A DNA stretch of 64,000 nucleotides from Escherichia sp. MOD1-EC7003 (GCF_002965065.1 NZ_PTRE01000012.1:1-64000), one strand, 5' to 3'. Shown: positions 22,898 to 40,302, numbered from the stretch's first letter. Made by a program: numbers and translations. Notes: generated by a model not told the origin, from the sequence alone.

Positions 22898-24979
22898 TTA
22901 TTTCTTCGCTGCCGCTCTGCGCCGCCTGTCCAAATCCTTCAACAACCTGTTCACCTCATCATCGGCAAACATCGACTCAAGCGTTGCGGAAAGCTTGCGC
23001 CGCCAGTTTTTATACTGGTAACTGGTGCCAGGGATATTCACTGGATCTGCCATATCCAACCAGTCTTCCGGCTGTAGCCCTAACAGGGCACTGTTACTGT
23101 CAGCGATGTAACGTTGCAAACCACGATTAAGCGTCGGCGTCATCGACATCAACGATGCCTTATGCCCGGCACGTTTTGGCAGGCAACCATATTTATGCAG
23201 TGCATCCAGCAGCCCTTGCTTCGCCAGTTCGCGATCCTGATACAGACCGCGTAGTACCACTTCATCCGGATACAGCCCCAACGTTTTGCCCAGCGTTAAG
23301 TCCCCGCTCTCCCAGTAACCACGCAGCGTTGGCAGGTCGTGTGTCGCCGCAACCGCCATCGACTGCTCCGGATACGTTTTCGGCGCACGGAACGTCTTCT
23401 CGTGGTCGTTTTCGAAATAGAGCACTTTGTAGGAATAGACACCGCTGCTGCGCAGCTTACCGACAATCTCTACCGGAACAGTACCGAGATCTTCACCAAT
23501 CACCATGCAGCGATGACGTTTACTTTCGAGTGCCAGAATCGAGAGCAGATCATCCACCGGATAGTGAACATACGCGCCCTGATCTGCCGTTTCGCCATAG
23601 GGTATCCACCACAAACGCAGCATCGACATCACATGGTCAATTCGCAATGCACCGCAGTTTTGCATATTCGCGCGCAGTAACTCGATAAAAGGTTCATAGG
23701 CGCGCGCGGTAATGATATGCGGGTCCATCGGCGGCAATCCCCAGTTCTGCCCCAACGGGCCGAGGATATCCGGCGGTGCGCCAACCGACGCTTTCAGGCA
23801 ATACAGTTCACGGTCGCACCAGGTTTCCGACCCACCTTCCGCTACACCGACAGCCAGGTCACGATACAAGCCAATCGGCATTTCATAGCCCTGGCTTATC
23901 TCCCAGCAGGCGGCAAACTGGCTGTAAGCCAGCCACTGCAACCAGAGATAAAAATCGACGTCATTACGATGTTCTTCGCAGAACTGATGCACTTCTGGTG
24001 AATCCACGTTCTGATACGCCTGCGGCCATGCTGGCCAGCCCCAGCGCATTTCGTCCTCTTTCACTTGCCGGGCATGTAGCGCGTCAAACGCCGCTTGCCA
24101 GAACAAACTGTCGCCTTGCTCTGCAACAAACTGGCGAAACGCGGCCATCTGCTCATCATCACGTTGCGCGAAACCTTTCCACGCCATTCGCAATGCCGTC
24201 ATTTTTAGGGCAGTAACCGTGGAGTAATCGACCCAGTCGGCATCCCGCGCCTGCTGCAGCGTCTGTTGTGTAGTCGGCATCTGCCACCAGACCTGAGCCT
24301 CTTCGCTAAGATGAAAATCTTCGACGGCGTTAACGTCGATATAAACCACATTCAGCCAGCGGCGAGAAGACGGGCTATACGGGCTGGCACTTTCCGGATT
24401 TGCCGGATAGAGCGCATGAATCGGGTTCAGACCAATGAAAGACCCGCCACGTTTTGCCACGTCCACCAGCATCGCTTTGAGATCGCCAAAATCCCCAATC
24501 CCCCAGTTTTTTTCCGATCGCAGCGTATAAAGCTGAACGCAGGCCCCCCACAGCTTTTGTTTATTCAGCAACGCCTGCGGTTCGTAACAGCGTTTCGGGG
24601 CGACAATCACCCGGCAATGCACGCGCTGGTCGTCCTGGGTAAGTGTTAACGTGTGATAACCTTCCGGCAGCTTCGTCGGTAGATTGAATGCTTTGCCCCC
24701 CGTTACATGGCCTTTGTACTGCGCTCCTTCTTCGGTAGTCAGCAGCCAGCTATATTCGCCGCTGCCCTCTACCGCCATCGGCATTTTTTTGCCGCTGGTA
24801 TAAACCATGACATTCGGGACTGGCGTTATCGCCACTTTCGTGGCGGTACGTTGATGCATCGCGTCAAGCAAACGCCGTTTGGTTTCGGCACTAATCGACT
24901 GCGGTTTACCGTGGGCATTAATGTAATTGGGGCTAATCCCCGCCGCCAGCGCGGCATTATCCAGACGTTTGCTTTCCAT
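22898..24979 (-). CDS. malQ: 4-alpha-glucanotransferase (amylomaltase)
   Basis: 693 residues, GH77. It transfers glucan chains between maltodextrins and releases glucose, in the cytosol. Catalytic motifs are visible: the nucleophile aspartate in CGALRIDHVM, the acid/base glutamate in MVIGEDLGTVP, and the third carboxylate in AATHDLPTLRGYW. It lies 9 bp after malP in the malPQ operon and ends at a strong terminator. Confidence 0.98.
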   Translation of the reverse strand: MESKRLDNAALAAGISPNYINAHGKPQSISAETKRRLLDAMHQRTATKVAITPVPNVMVYTSGKKMPMAVEGSGEYSWLLTTEEGAQYKGHVTGGKAFNLPTKLPEGYHTLTLTQDDQRVHCRVIVAPKRCYEPQALLNKQKLWGACVQLYTLRSEKNWGIGDFGDLKAMLVDVAKRGGSFIGLNPIHALYPANPESASPYSPSSRRWLNVVYIDVNAVEDFHLSEEAQVWWQMPTTQQTLQQARDADWVDYSTVTALKMTALRMAWKGFAQRDDEQMAAFRQFVAEQGDSLFWQAAFDALHARQVKEDEMRWGWPAWPQAYQNVDSPEVHQFCEEHRNDVDFYLWLQWLAYSQFAACWEISQGYEMPIGLYRDLAVGVAEGGSETWCDRELYCLKASVGAPPDILGPLGQNWGLPPMDPHIITARAYEPFIELLRANMQNCGALRIDHVMSMLRLWWIPYGETADQGAYVHYPVDDLLSILALESKRHRCMVIGEDLGTVPVEIVGKLRSSGVYSYKVLYFENDHEKTFRAPKTYPEQSMAVAATHDLPTLRGYWESGDLTLGKTLGLYPDEVVLRGLYQDRELAKQGLLDALHKYGCLPKRAGHKASLMSMTPTLNRGLQRYIADSNSALLGLQPEDWLDMADPVNIPGTSYQYKNWRRKLSATLESMFADDEVNRLLKDLDRRRRAAAKK

Positions 24980-24988
24980 CGAGCTTCC

Positions 24989-27406
<2,418 letters not shown>

Positions 27407-27450
27407 TCAACACACGTTATCGCTAGTTTGCCAGGCTCGATGTTGACCTT

Positions 27451-27495
27451 CCTCATCCTGCGAGGGATTAGGCAGGGAGGAGTTGCGGGGATGAG
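27451..27495 (-). promoter_or_regulatory. MalT boxes of the malP promoter
   Basis: Three sequences like the GGGGA(T/G)GAGG MalT box are clustered: GGATGAGG on the minus strand at 27451-27458, GGGAGGAG on plus at 27475-27482 and GGGGATGAG on plus at 27487-27495. Their position 70-110 bp upstream of malP fits known malPp architecture. Confidence 0.75.
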
Positions 27496-27702
27496 CAAGG
27501 AAATGTGATCTCGACCACTTAAAGCTAGTGCAAATCACAGGATTAGCAGCAAATCAATACCATACAGCGCAGAAAATCTGTCTCTAAGTGCAAAAAATGG
27601 CCGTTGCGTATTTTCAAAAAGCGGAAGATAACTCTATAAATTACGTAAAGGAGTAAAACAGTTTCATAGGTAAAATATCCGGCGTGTTTCATCTCATTCT
27701 TA

Positions 27703-27829
27703 ATATCCCCGTCATACTTCAAGTTGCATGTGCGTTGGCTACGTTCGTTCACCCGAATCACTTACTTATGTAAGCTCATCGGGATTCTCTCACTTGCCGC
27801 CTTCCTGCAACTCGAATTATTTAGGGTAT
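27703..27829. repeat. ERIC/IRU element, 127 bp
   Basis: Full-length copy with terminal inverted repeats (ATATCCCC... and ...TTTAGGGTAT), the outer arms CTTCAAGTTGCATG and CCTGCAACTCGAATTATT, and the core CACTTACTTATGTAAGCTC. It sits between the malP and malT promoters. The rest of the 636-bp malP-malT gap holds the MalT boxes and the malT CRP site. Confidence 0.92.
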
Positions 27830-27880
27830 TGATTTATTAATTTCCTCTTTTTAGGTGAATTATTAATAAAGATTTGTAAT

Positions 27881-27896
27881 TGTGACACAGTGCAAA
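27881..27896. promoter_or_regulatory. CRP site of the malT promoter
   Basis: TGTGACACAGTGCAAA is a CRP site with one strong half (TGTGA). It lies about 120 bp before the malT start, in sequence I recognise as the well-studied malT promoter, where cAMP-CRP activates. Confidence 0.85.
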
Positions 27897-28012
27897 TTCA
27901 GACACATAAAAAAACGTCATCGCTTGCATTAGAAAGGTTTCTGACCAACCTTATAACCATTAATTACGAAGCACAAAAAAATAATATTTCCTCATTTTCC
28001 ACAGTGAAGTGA

Positions 28013-30724
<2,712 letters not shown>

Positions 30725-30952
30725 GTTTGTATAGCGTTTTTATGTACACTCTTTATTCTGTACTGCCAATACCCGCCAGGTAGTCGGCTATTACGGCCTT
30801 TCTACGGGCAGTATTCAACGTAATTTGGCTCCCGGAGTAATGCGCCAGTATTGTTGCCTGCGGTCGTATTAATTTCAGGCACTGACCCATTACTCTGGAG
30901 TAATTTACCTCTACCGGATAGTCACACTGATGAGTCTGATCCGGCAGGGGGT

Positions 30953-31984
<1,032 letters not shown>

Positions 31985-33211
31985 TTATCCTTTTACGCAC
32001 ACCACCTGACGCAGGGTGTAGATAACGTCCACCAGATCGCGTTGTGCCGCCATCACCGCATCAATATCTTTATACGCCATCGGGATTTCGTCGATCACTT
32101 CGGCATCTTTACGGCATTCCACATGCGCGGTGGCACGAATTTGATCTTCCACGCTGAACAGTTTTTTCGCTTTCGTACGGCTCATTACCCGCCCGGCACC
32201 GTGGCTGCACGAACAGAACGACTCTTCATTTCCCAGCCCACGGACGATAAAGCTTTTCGCTCCCATCGAACCTGGAATAATTCCATATTGGCCAGCACGT
32301 GCAGACACCGCACCTTTACGCGTCACATAGATCTCTTCGCCAAAGTGCTGTTCTTTTTGCACATAGTTGTGGTGACAGTTGATCTCTTCCATCTCCAGCG
32401 TTTGCGGCTGTCTTACCGCTTTCTGCGTAATGCTCTGCAACGCCGTTACCACGTTTTCCATCATCGCATCGCGGTTAAGGCTGGCAAAAAGCTGCGCCCA
32501 GGCCACGGCTTTCAGGTAATCATCAAAGTATTCCGTACCTTCCATAAAGTATGCCAGATCACGCGACGGCAACGTCTCAAGCTGTTCCTGCATCTCTTTT
32601 TGCGCAAGCTCGATAAAGTAAGTCCCGATAGCGTTACCGATCCCGCGTGAACCGGAGTGCAGCATAATCCACACCTGGTCCGACTCATCAAGACAGATTT
32701 CAATAAAGTGGTTACCCGTTCCCAACGTTCCCAGGTGTTTGTAGTTATTGGTGTTCAGGAAACGCGGATATTTTTGTGTTAGCCACTGATAACCAGCTTC
32801 CAGCTCAGCCCATTTAGCATCGACGTTAGCAGGTGGATTTTCCCATGAGCCTTTATCACGACGGCTACGACTATTGGAACGCCCGTGCGGCACGCCAGAT
32901 TCAATTGCCAGACGCAGTTCTGCCAGATTTTTCGGCAGATCCGCTGCCGTTAACGCGGTACGCAGCGCGTTCATTCCACAACCGATATCCACGCCGACCG
33001 CAGCCGGAATAATCGCCCCTTTGGTTGGGATCACGCTACCAATGGTGGAACCTTTACCCAAGTGTACATCAGGCATTACCGCAATATGTTTGAAAATAAA
33101 CGGCATCTTCGCCGTATTAATAAGTTGCTGACGCGCATCGGCTTCTACCGGTACGCCTTTGGTCCACATTTTTACCGGGGCATTTTCAGTGGTCAGTAAT
33201 TCGTAATTCAT
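31985..33211 (-). CDS. rtcB: RNA-splicing ligase RtcB
   Basis: 408 residues. It joins 2',3'-cyclic phosphate or 3'-phosphate ends to 5'-OH ends with GTP and manganese. The metal-binding cysteine is in VGVDIGCGMNAL and histidines are in GTGNHFIEI, HSGSRGIGN and the CSCSHGAGRVMSR guanylylation site. It is transcribed from a sigma-54 promoter under RtcR control, and its stop is followed directly by the rtcA start. Confidence 0.98.
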   Translation of the reverse strand: MNYELLTTENAPVKMWTKGVPVEADARQQLINTAKMPFIFKHIAVMPDVHLGKGSTIGSVIPTKGAIIPAAVGVDIGCGMNALRTALTAADLPKNLAELRLAIESGVPHGRSNSRSRRDKGSWENPPANVDAKWAELEAGYQWLTQKYPRFLNTNNYKHLGTLGTGNHFIEICLDESDQVWIMLHSGSRGIGNAIGTYFIELAQKEMQEQLETLPSRDLAYFMEGTEYFDDYLKAVAWAQLFASLNRDAMMENVVTALQSITQKAVRQPQTLEMEEINCHHNYVQKEQHFGEEIYVTRKGAVSARAGQYGIIPGSMGAKSFIVRGLGNEESFCSCSHGAGRVMSRTKAKKLFSVEDQIRATAHVECRKDAEVIDEIPMAYKDIDAVMAAQRDLVDVIYTLRQVVCVKG

Positions 33212-33247
33212 TTTGTTTTTCTCTTTTCGTTGGTATGTTCCGATAAT

Positions 33248-33263
33248 TGCAACCGTCGTGCCA
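33248..33263 (-). promoter_or_regulatory. Sigma-54 promoter of rtcBA
   Basis: The minus strand reads TGGCACGACGGTTGCA, an exact match to the sigma-54 -24/-12 consensus TGGCAC-N5-TTGCA. It lies 37 bp upstream of the rtcB start, and the divergent neighbour encodes the cognate activator RtcR. Confidence 0.93.
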
Positions 33264-33399
33264 GAAAATTAAATAAGCAGGTTAATTTTTTAATTCATTG
33301 TTTTTAAATAGATAAAATATTCCAGTCCGTAAACGGAGATTTCCCACAAAACCAATTTGCCGATAATTAAATATCGTCTTTTATAAGGATATCTATAAG

Positions 33400-34998
33400 A
33401 TGCGCAAAACGGTGGCTTTTGGTTTTGTCGGAACCGTGCTGGATTATGCCGGGCGCGGTAGCCAACGCTGGTCGAAATGGCGTCCGACACTCTGTTTATG
33501 CCAGCAAGAATCGTTGGTCATCGATCGGCTGGAATTGTTGCACGACGCCCGTTCACGCCCGCTGTTTGAAACGCTTAAACGCGATATCGCCAACGTTTCG
33601 CCGGAAACGGAAGTGGTGGGCGTTGAGATTGAACTGCATAACCCGTGGGATTTTGAAGAGGTTTACGCCTGCCTGCATGATTTTGCCCGTGGTTACGCGT
33701 TTCAACCAGAAAAAGAAGACTATTTAATTCACATCACTACCGGCACCCACGTGGCGCAAATTTGCTGGTTTCTGCTGGCAGAAGCCCGTTACCTGCCCGC
33801 CCGGCTGATACAATCTTCACCTCCGCGCAAAAAAGAACAACCGCGCGGCGCAGGTGAAGTGACGATTATCGATCTCGATCTAAGCCGTTATAACGCCATC
33901 GCCAGCCGCTTTGCCGAAGAACGCCAACAAACGCTCGATTTCCTCAAATCCGGCATTGCCACGCGTAACCCACACTTCAACCGCATGATTGAACAGATTG
34001 AAAAAGTGGCGATTAAATCCCGTGCGCCAATCCTGCTTAACGGCCCGACCGGCGCAGGTAAGTCATTTCTGGCGCGACGCATCTTTGAATTAAAACAGGC
34101 GCGGCATCAGTTTAGCGGTGCGTTTGTTGAGGTGAACTGCGCCACCCTGCGCGGCGATACCGCCATGTCCGCGCTGTTTGGTCATGTAAAAGGTGCGTTT
34201 ACCGGAGCACGGGAATCTCGTGAAGGATTATTACGCAGCGCCAACGGCGGGATGTTGTTTCTTGATGAGATTGGCGAACTGGGCGCAGACGAACAGGCAA
34301 TGCTGCTGAAAGCCATTGAAGAGAAAAGCTTTTACCCGTTTGGCAGCGATCGCCAGGTGAGCAGCGATTTTCAGCTTATCGCCGGAACGGTGCGCGATGT
34401 GCGCCAGCTGGTTGCCGAAGGCAAATTTCGCGAAGACCTGTACGCACGGATTAATCTCTGGACCTTCACCCTGCCCGGTCTACGCCAGCGCCAGGAAGAT
34501 ATTGAACCTAACCTGGATTATGAAGTGGAGCGCCACGCCTCACTCACCGGCGACAGCGTGCGTTTTAACACCGAAGCTCGGCGCGCCTGGCTGGCCTTTG
34601 CGACATCTCCCCAGGCAACATGGCGCGGTAACTTTCGCGAACTTTCTGCCAGCGTCACGCGGATGGCAACTTTTGCCACTAGCGGACGCATCACTCGGGA
34701 AGTGGTTGAAGATGAGATAAACCGTCTGCGCTATAACTGGCAGGAAAACCGCCCTTCCGTGCTTACGCAGCTGCTGGGCGCTGAAGCGGAAAATATCGAC
34801 CTCTTTGATCGACTGCAACTGGAACACGTTATCGCTATCTGCCGCCAGGCAAAGTCGCTTTCGGCTGCCGGACGACAGCTTTTTGATGTTTCGCGCCAGG
34901 GCAAAGCCAGCGTCAACGACGCGGATCGGCTACGCAAATACCTGGCACGTTTTGGTCTGTCGTGGGAAACAGTGCAGGATCAGCACAGTTCCAGTTGA
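33400..34998 (+). CDS. rtcR: Sigma-54-dependent activator RtcR
   Basis: 532 residues. The N-terminal CARF-like sensor (about 1-180) is followed by a AAA+ domain with Walker [14 protein letters not shown], the sigma-54 contact loop [10 protein letters not shown], and Walker [11 protein letters not shown]. The C-terminal helix-turn-helix region ends the protein. In E. coli the sensor responds to RNA damage products and then drives rtcBA. Its 3' end overlaps the convergent glpR by 19 bp. Confidence 0.97.
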   Translation: MRKTVAFGFVGTVLDYAGRGSQRWSKWRPTLCLCQQESLVIDRLELLHDARSRPLFETLKRDIANVSPETEVVGVEIELHNPWDFEEVYACLHDFARGYAFQPEKEDYLIHITTGTHVAQICWFLLAEARYLPARLIQSSPPRKKEQPRGAGEVTIIDLDLSRYNAIASRFAEERQQTLDFLKSGIATRNPHFNRMIEQIEKVAIKSRAPILLNGPTGAGKSFLARRIFELKQARHQFSGAFVEVNCATLRGDTAMSALFGHVKGAFTGARESREGLLRSANGGMLFLDEIGELGADEQAMLLKAIEEKSFYPFGSDRQVSSDFQLIAGTVRDVRQLVAEGKFREDLYARINLWTFTLPGLRQRQEDIEPNLDYEVERHASLTGDSVRFNTEARRAWLAFATSPQATWRGNFRELSASVTRMATFATSGRITREVVEDEINRLRYNWQENRPSVLTQLLGAEAENIDLFDRLQLEHVIAICRQAKSLSAAGRQLFDVSRQGKASVNDADRLRKYLARFGLSWETVQDQHSSS

Positions 34999-35738
34999 AT
35001 ATGATGGTCCGTCAGCATCTGCATCACGCCCGCTGGCGGCGGGGCATCGGTGTAGACGGCATCAACCATACTGATACTCCCCATATTGACCATTGCGTTA
35101 CGGCCAAATTTCGAGTGATCGACAACCAGCATAACGTAGCGCGAGTTCTCAATAATGGCGCGCTTGGTGCGAACTTCGTGGTAATCGAACTCCAGCAGCG
35201 AGCCGTCGCTGTCGATGCCGCTGATCCCCAAAATGCCAAAGTCCAGACGGAACTGAGAGATAAAATCGAGCGTTGCTTCGCCAATGATCCCACCATCGCG
35301 GCTGCGTAATTCGCCACCGGCGAGAATGATGCGAAAATCTTCTTTTACCATCAACGTGTTAGCGACGTTGAGATTGTTGGTGACAACGCGCAAATTGCTG
35401 TGATTAAGCAGCGCGTGCGCCACCGCTTCCGGCGTGGTGCCGATATCGATAAACAGCGTTGAGCCATTGGGGATTTGCTCTGCCACTCTGCGGGCAATAC
35501 GCTCTTTTTCTTCGGTCTGGGTGGCCTTGCGATCGTGCCACGGTGTGTTAACCGAACTGGAAGGCAGCGCCGCGCCGCCATGATGGCGCAGAATCAGGTT
35601 TTGCACTGCCAGCTCGTTGAGGTCGCGGCGAATAGTCTGCGGACTGACGGAGAAGTGCTCCACCAGCTCCTCGGTGCTGACATAGCCCTGCTGTTTAACC
35701 AGTTCGATAATACCGTTGTGACGCTGTGTTTGTTTCAT
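34980..35738 (-). CDS. glpR: Glycerol-3-phosphate regulon repressor GlpR (intact)
   Basis: 252 residues, DeoR family. The N-terminal winged helix-turn-helix is around VSTEELVEHFSVSPQTIRRDLNEL, followed by the sugar-phosphate-binding domain with DIGTTPEAVAHAL. It represses glpD, glpTQ and glpFK when glycerol 3-phosphate is low. In MG1655 this gene carries a frameshift; here the frame is open end to end, so the glp regulon should be properly repressed. It lies 16 bp downstream of glpG in glpEGR. Confidence 0.97.
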   Translation of the reverse strand: MKQTQRHNGIIELVKQQGYVSTEELVEHFSVSPQTIRRDLNELAVQNLILRHHGGAALPSSSVNTPWHDRKATQTEEKERIARRVAEQIPNGSTLFIDIGTTPEAVAHALLNHSNLRVVTNNLNVANTLMVKEDFRIILAGGELRSRDGGIIGEATLDFISQFRLDFGILGISGIDSDGSLLEFDYHEVRTKRAIIENSRYVMLVVDHSKFGRNAMVNMGSISMVDAVYTDAPPPAGVMQMLTDHHIQLELC

Positions 35739-35754
35739 TTATAAATCCCTGGAA

Positions 35755-36597
<843 letters not shown>

Positions 36598-36629
36598 TTA
36601 TTCCACACAAAAGGGGACAGTATAAAGCG

Positions 36630-37034
<405 letters not shown>

Positions 37035-37093
37035 TTATACATATCACTCTAAAATGTTTTTTCGATGTTACCCAAAACGCAATTCTTTGCTAA

Positions 37094-37113
37094 TATGTTC
37101 GATAACGAACATT
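37094..37113. promoter_or_regulatory. GlpR operator in the glpE-glpD region
   Basis: TATGTTCGATAACGAACATT is a nearly perfect palindrome and matches the GlpR operator consensus. It lies 33 bp upstream of the glpD start. Confidence 0.9.
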
Positions 37114-37145
37114 TATGAGCTTTAACGAAAGTGAATGAGGGCAGC

Positions 37146-38651
37146 ATGGAAACCAAAGATCTGATTGTGATAGGTGGCGGCATCAATGGTGCTGGTATCG
37201 CGGCAGACGCCGCTGGACGCGGTTTATCCGTGCTGATGCTGGAGGCGCAGGATCTCGCATGTGCGACCTCTTCTGCCAGTTCCAAACTCATTCACGGTGG
37301 CCTGCGCTACCTTGAACACTATGAATTCCGCCTGGTCAGCGAGGCGCTGGCTGAACGTGAAGTGCTGCTGAAAATGGCCCCACATATCGCCTTCCCGATG
37401 CGTTTTCGCCTGCCGCATCGTCCGCATCTGCGCCCGGCGTGGATGATTCGGATTGGTCTGTTTATGTACGATCATCTGGGTAAACGCACCAGCCTGCCGG
37501 GATCAACCGGTTTGCGTTTTGGCGCAAATTCGGTGTTAAAACCAGAAATAACGCGCGGTTTCGAATATTCCGACTGTTGGGTAGACGACGCCCGTCTGGT
37601 GCTCGCCAACGCCCAGATGGTGGTGCGTAAAGGCGGTGAAGTGCTTACCCGCACTCGTGCTACTTCTGCTCGCCGCGAAAACGGCCTGTGGATTGTGGAA
37701 GCGGAAGATATCGACACCGGCAAAAAATACAGCTGGCAGGCACGCGGCCTAGTGAACGCCACCGGTCCGTGGGTGAAACAATTTTTCGACGACGGGATGC
37801 ATCTGCCTTCGCCTTATGGCATTCGCCTGATCAAAGGCAGCCATATTGTGGTGCCGCGCGTGCATACCCAAAAGCAGGCCTACATTCTGCAAAACGAAGA
37901 TAAACGTATTGTCTTTGTGATCCCGTGGATGGATGAGTTTTCCATCATCGGCACCACCGATGTGGAGTACAAAGGCGATCCGAAAGCGGTGAAGATTGAA
38001 GAGAGTGAGATCAATTACCTGCTGAAAGTGTATAACACGCACTTTAAAAAGCAGTTAAGCCGTGACGATATCGTCTGGACTTATTCCGGTGTACGCCCAT
38101 TGTGCGATGACGAATCTGACTCACCGCAGGCGATCACCCGCGATTACACGCTTGATATTCACGACGAAAACGGTAAAGCGCCGCTGTTGTCGGTCTTCGG
38201 CGGCAAACTGACCACCTACCGCAAACTGGCAGAGCACGCGCTGGAAAAACTAACGCCGTATTATCAGGGCATTGGCCCGGCATGGACCAAAGAGAGCGTG
38301 CTACCGGGTGGAGCCATCGAAGGCGACCGCGACGATTACGCCGCCAGCCTGCGCCGCCGTTACCCGTTCCTGACCGAATCGCTGGCACGTCATTACGCGC
38401 GCACTTACGGCAGCAACAGTGAGCTGCTGCTTGACAATACGGGGGCAATAGGCGAGCTCGGGGAAGATTTCGGGCATGAATTCTACGAAGCGGAGCTGAA
38501 ATATCTGGTCGACCACGAATGGGTACGCCGTGCCGACGATGCCCTGTGGCGCAGAACAAAACAGGGAATGTGGCTGAATGCGGATCAACAATCCCGTGTG
38601 AGTCAGTGGCTGGGGGAGTATACGCAGCAAAAGTTGTCGCTGGCGTCGTAA
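37146..38651 (+). CDS. glpD: Aerobic glycerol-3-phosphate dehydrogenase
   Basis: 501 residues from the ATG at 37146, five codons inside the open frame. The FAD dinucleotide-binding motif IVIGGGINGAGIAAD is at the N terminus. It is a peripheral inner-membrane flavoprotein that oxidises glycerol 3-phosphate to dihydroxyacetone phosphate and passes electrons to ubiquinone. Controlled by GlpR (operator above). A BIME and an accessory island follow. The stretch DNTGAIGELG near residue 425 differs from the K-12 protein as I recall it. Confidence 0.98.
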   Translation: METKDLIVIGGGINGAGIAADAAGRGLSVLMLEAQDLACATSSASSKLIHGGLRYLEHYEFRLVSEALAEREVLLKMAPHIAFPMRFRLPHRPHLRPAWMIRIGLFMYDHLGKRTSLPGSTGLRFGANSVLKPEITRGFEYSDCWVDDARLVLANAQMVVRKGGEVLTRTRATSARRENGLWIVEAEDIDTGKKYSWQARGLVNATGPWVKQFFDDGMHLPSPYGIRLIKGSHIVVPRVHTQKQAYILQNEDKRIVFVIPWMDEFSIIGTTDVEYKGDPKAVKIEESEINYLLKVYNTHFKKQLSRDDIVWTYSGVRPLCDDESDSPQAITRDYTLDIHDENGKAPLLSVFGGKLTTYRKLAEHALEKLTPYYQGIGPAWTKESVLPGGAIEGDRDDYAASLRRRYPFLTESLARHYARTYGSNSELLLDNTGAIGELGEDFGHEFYEAELKYLVDHEWVRRADDALWRRTKQGMWLNADQQSRVSQWLGEYTQQKLSLAS

Positions 38652-38705
38652 ATTAATGTAAGGTGGTCAGGTCAGATTTCAATCTGGCCTGAGACTGATG
38701 ACAAA

Positions 38706-38838
<133 letters not shown>

Positions 38839-38865
38839 ATCTGACCGACTTTTTGATTCAGGGAA

Positions 38866-39417
38866 TTACCGCAAAGCCCGAGCCATCATACCCAGCGTAA
38901 CAAAACTCAGGCACGTTCCCCACTCACCCCACTTCAGCCTCTGGCTTCTATTTTTGCTGCACCAATGGCAGTAATATCCTAACGCAAACCCAAGCTGGGC
39001 ACTTATCGGACCGACAAAGTCGGTCCACGGTTGGGACCAAAGTGGCGAAAAATTCAGTGGGAGCCAGACAACTGTCAGAAAGAAATTGCGCATATTTTCC
39101 AGCAAAGCAATTTGCGCTGGCCCGATATAGAAAATGATATTCCACAGAAGCAACCAGAAATAAACTGGTGCAAATACCAGCCAACAATGCAGTCTGCTTT
39201 TCAGTTCAGGTGGCGTTCTGCGCGCAAATTGCCAACCAACACCCACCATTGCACAGAAAACAAGCGTATATTCAGCCGATAACCAAATTTGTAATTCCAA
39301 AAGGGAAATACGCCTGTTCATAAGCGGGATTGAGAGCAGTATCTCCCCCAGAAAACTCAATGTGATAACACAAGCAGCCAGCGCAACCACTGTCGGCCAG
39401 TAACCGGAAATGGACAT
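38866..39417 (-). CDS. Unrecognised four- or five-helix membrane protein of the glpD-glgP island
   Basis: 183 residues. Hydrophobic segments occur at about 8-30, 42-62, 82-105 and 110-128, with a weaker one at 150-172. It is rich in Trp and has a basic loop (CSKNRSQRLKWGEW) near the C terminus. No family is recognised. The assigned start overlaps the upstream 73-codon gene by 61 bp and has no clear ribosome site, so translation may be coupled or start further in. Last gene of the island before the glpD BIME. Confidence 0.5.
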   Translation of the reverse strand: MSISGYWPTVVALAACVITLSFLGEILLSIPLMNRRISLLELQIWLSAEYTLVFCAMVGVGWQFARRTPPELKSRLHCWLVFAPVYFWLLLWNIIFYIGPAQIALLENMRNFFLTVVWLPLNFSPLWSQPWTDFVGPISAQLGFALGYYCHWCSKNRSQRLKWGEWGTCLSFVTLGMMARALR

Positions 39418-39578
39418 AATGGCATCAAGGCACGCAGTGAAACCACTCTTAAGGCTTGTTGCTTTTCTTCGCTAAAGCAGTAAGGACAACAAACATGAAA
39501 TCTCGATGGCACTGGATAACGACGAAAAATATGATAAATCTGCTCAATTAATGCCTGCATGGCGGAGCTGGGTTGCAT
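39357..39578 (-). CDS. Small Cys-motif protein of the glpD-glgP island, possibly truncated
   Basis: 73 residues with a strong GAGGGG ribosome site just before the ATG at 39578, which lies 2 bp after the stop of the preceding gene. The centre FHVCCPYCFSEEKQQALRVV, with L-R-A-L after it, resembles the start of a family of small proteins that carry C-P-C/Y-C followed by an E-rich helix. Those proteins are longer, so this copy may be cut short around residue 55, where its frame runs into the membrane gene. Function unknown. Confidence 0.45.
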   Translation of the reverse strand: MQPSSAMQALIEQIYHIFRRYPVPSRFHVCCPYCFSEEKQQALRVVSLRALMPLCPFPVTGRQWLRWLLVLSH

Positions 39579-39580
39579 AA

Positions 39581-40291
39581 TTATCCCCTCGCCCGCTGGT
39601 CGCGTGTAAATGGTTGATAAACAAAACGAGCATTCGCTGCATTCAGGCGAATAATAGCGCTACGCGAGAGGGAAAAGCTGGGACGGGTGCAAAAATTACA
39701 ATCTCGACAGCTTTCTTCAGCACAGTTTTCCACGCTGTAATGACGAACGTAGAGTTTCAGTTCCACCTGCTTATCTCGAAATCCTTGTAAGCTGTTATTA
39801 TTATGAAATTTCAAGGCTTCTTTGAAAACCTGAGAAATATAAACATCCTCAATCCATGAGTTGCATTTCTTAAGCGGACGCTTTGCTATGATCACCCGCT
39901 CATCCGGGTTTAACATCGCCGTAAAATGAACGGTGAAGTCATTTGTCGTGTTCAGGTCACATTGAACATCTGGTACATCACTGATATAGGGGTCAAATCC
40001 AAAATCAGCACCACAGGCACAAAGACGACTGATCGTGGCGGTATCGAGGGAAAATCCCGGCCATACATTGCTGGACGTTAAGCCAATATTTAATGTGACA
40101 TCATATCGAAGCAATCCCTCAAGACCGGCAGCACCAACGAACTTTTCCCCTTCGTCCAGGACCTGGTTAATGAGCTGTGGAACAATGCCTTCATCCCAGT
40201 ATGCAGATTTGCATTTAGCAATTGTAATATCCACCCCCGTAAAGGGATCAGTACCGGCAAGGCTTGCAAATAATGTATCAACTAATTCCAT
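39581..40291 (-). CDS. Unrecognised soluble protein, DUF4279-like in part
   Basis: 236 residues, no signal peptide. The middle (LLRYDVTLNIGLTSSNVW, then LDTATISRLCACGADFG) faintly resembles DUF4279-type domains, which have a strand, then D-x-x-x-I-S-x-L-L-G. Ten or more cysteines include a C-terminal cluster CAEESCRDCNFC that could bind metal. AAAGGAC precedes the ATG. It lies between the periplasmic-protein gene and the 73-codon gene with gaps of 11 and 2 bp. Not assigned to any pathway. Confidence 0.5.
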   Translation of the reverse strand: MELVDTLFASLAGTDPFTGVDITIAKCKSAYWDEGIVPQLINQVLDEGEKFVGAAGLEGLLRYDVTLNIGLTSSNVWPGFSLDTATISRLCACGADFGFDPYISDVPDVQCDLNTTNDFTVHFTAMLNPDERVIIAKRPLKKCNSWIEDVYISQVFKEALKFHNNNSLQGFRDKQVELKLYVRHYSVENCAEESCRDCNFCTRPSFSLSRSAIIRLNAANARFVYQPFTRDQRARG

Positions 40292-40302
40292 TTGGTTGTC
40301 CT

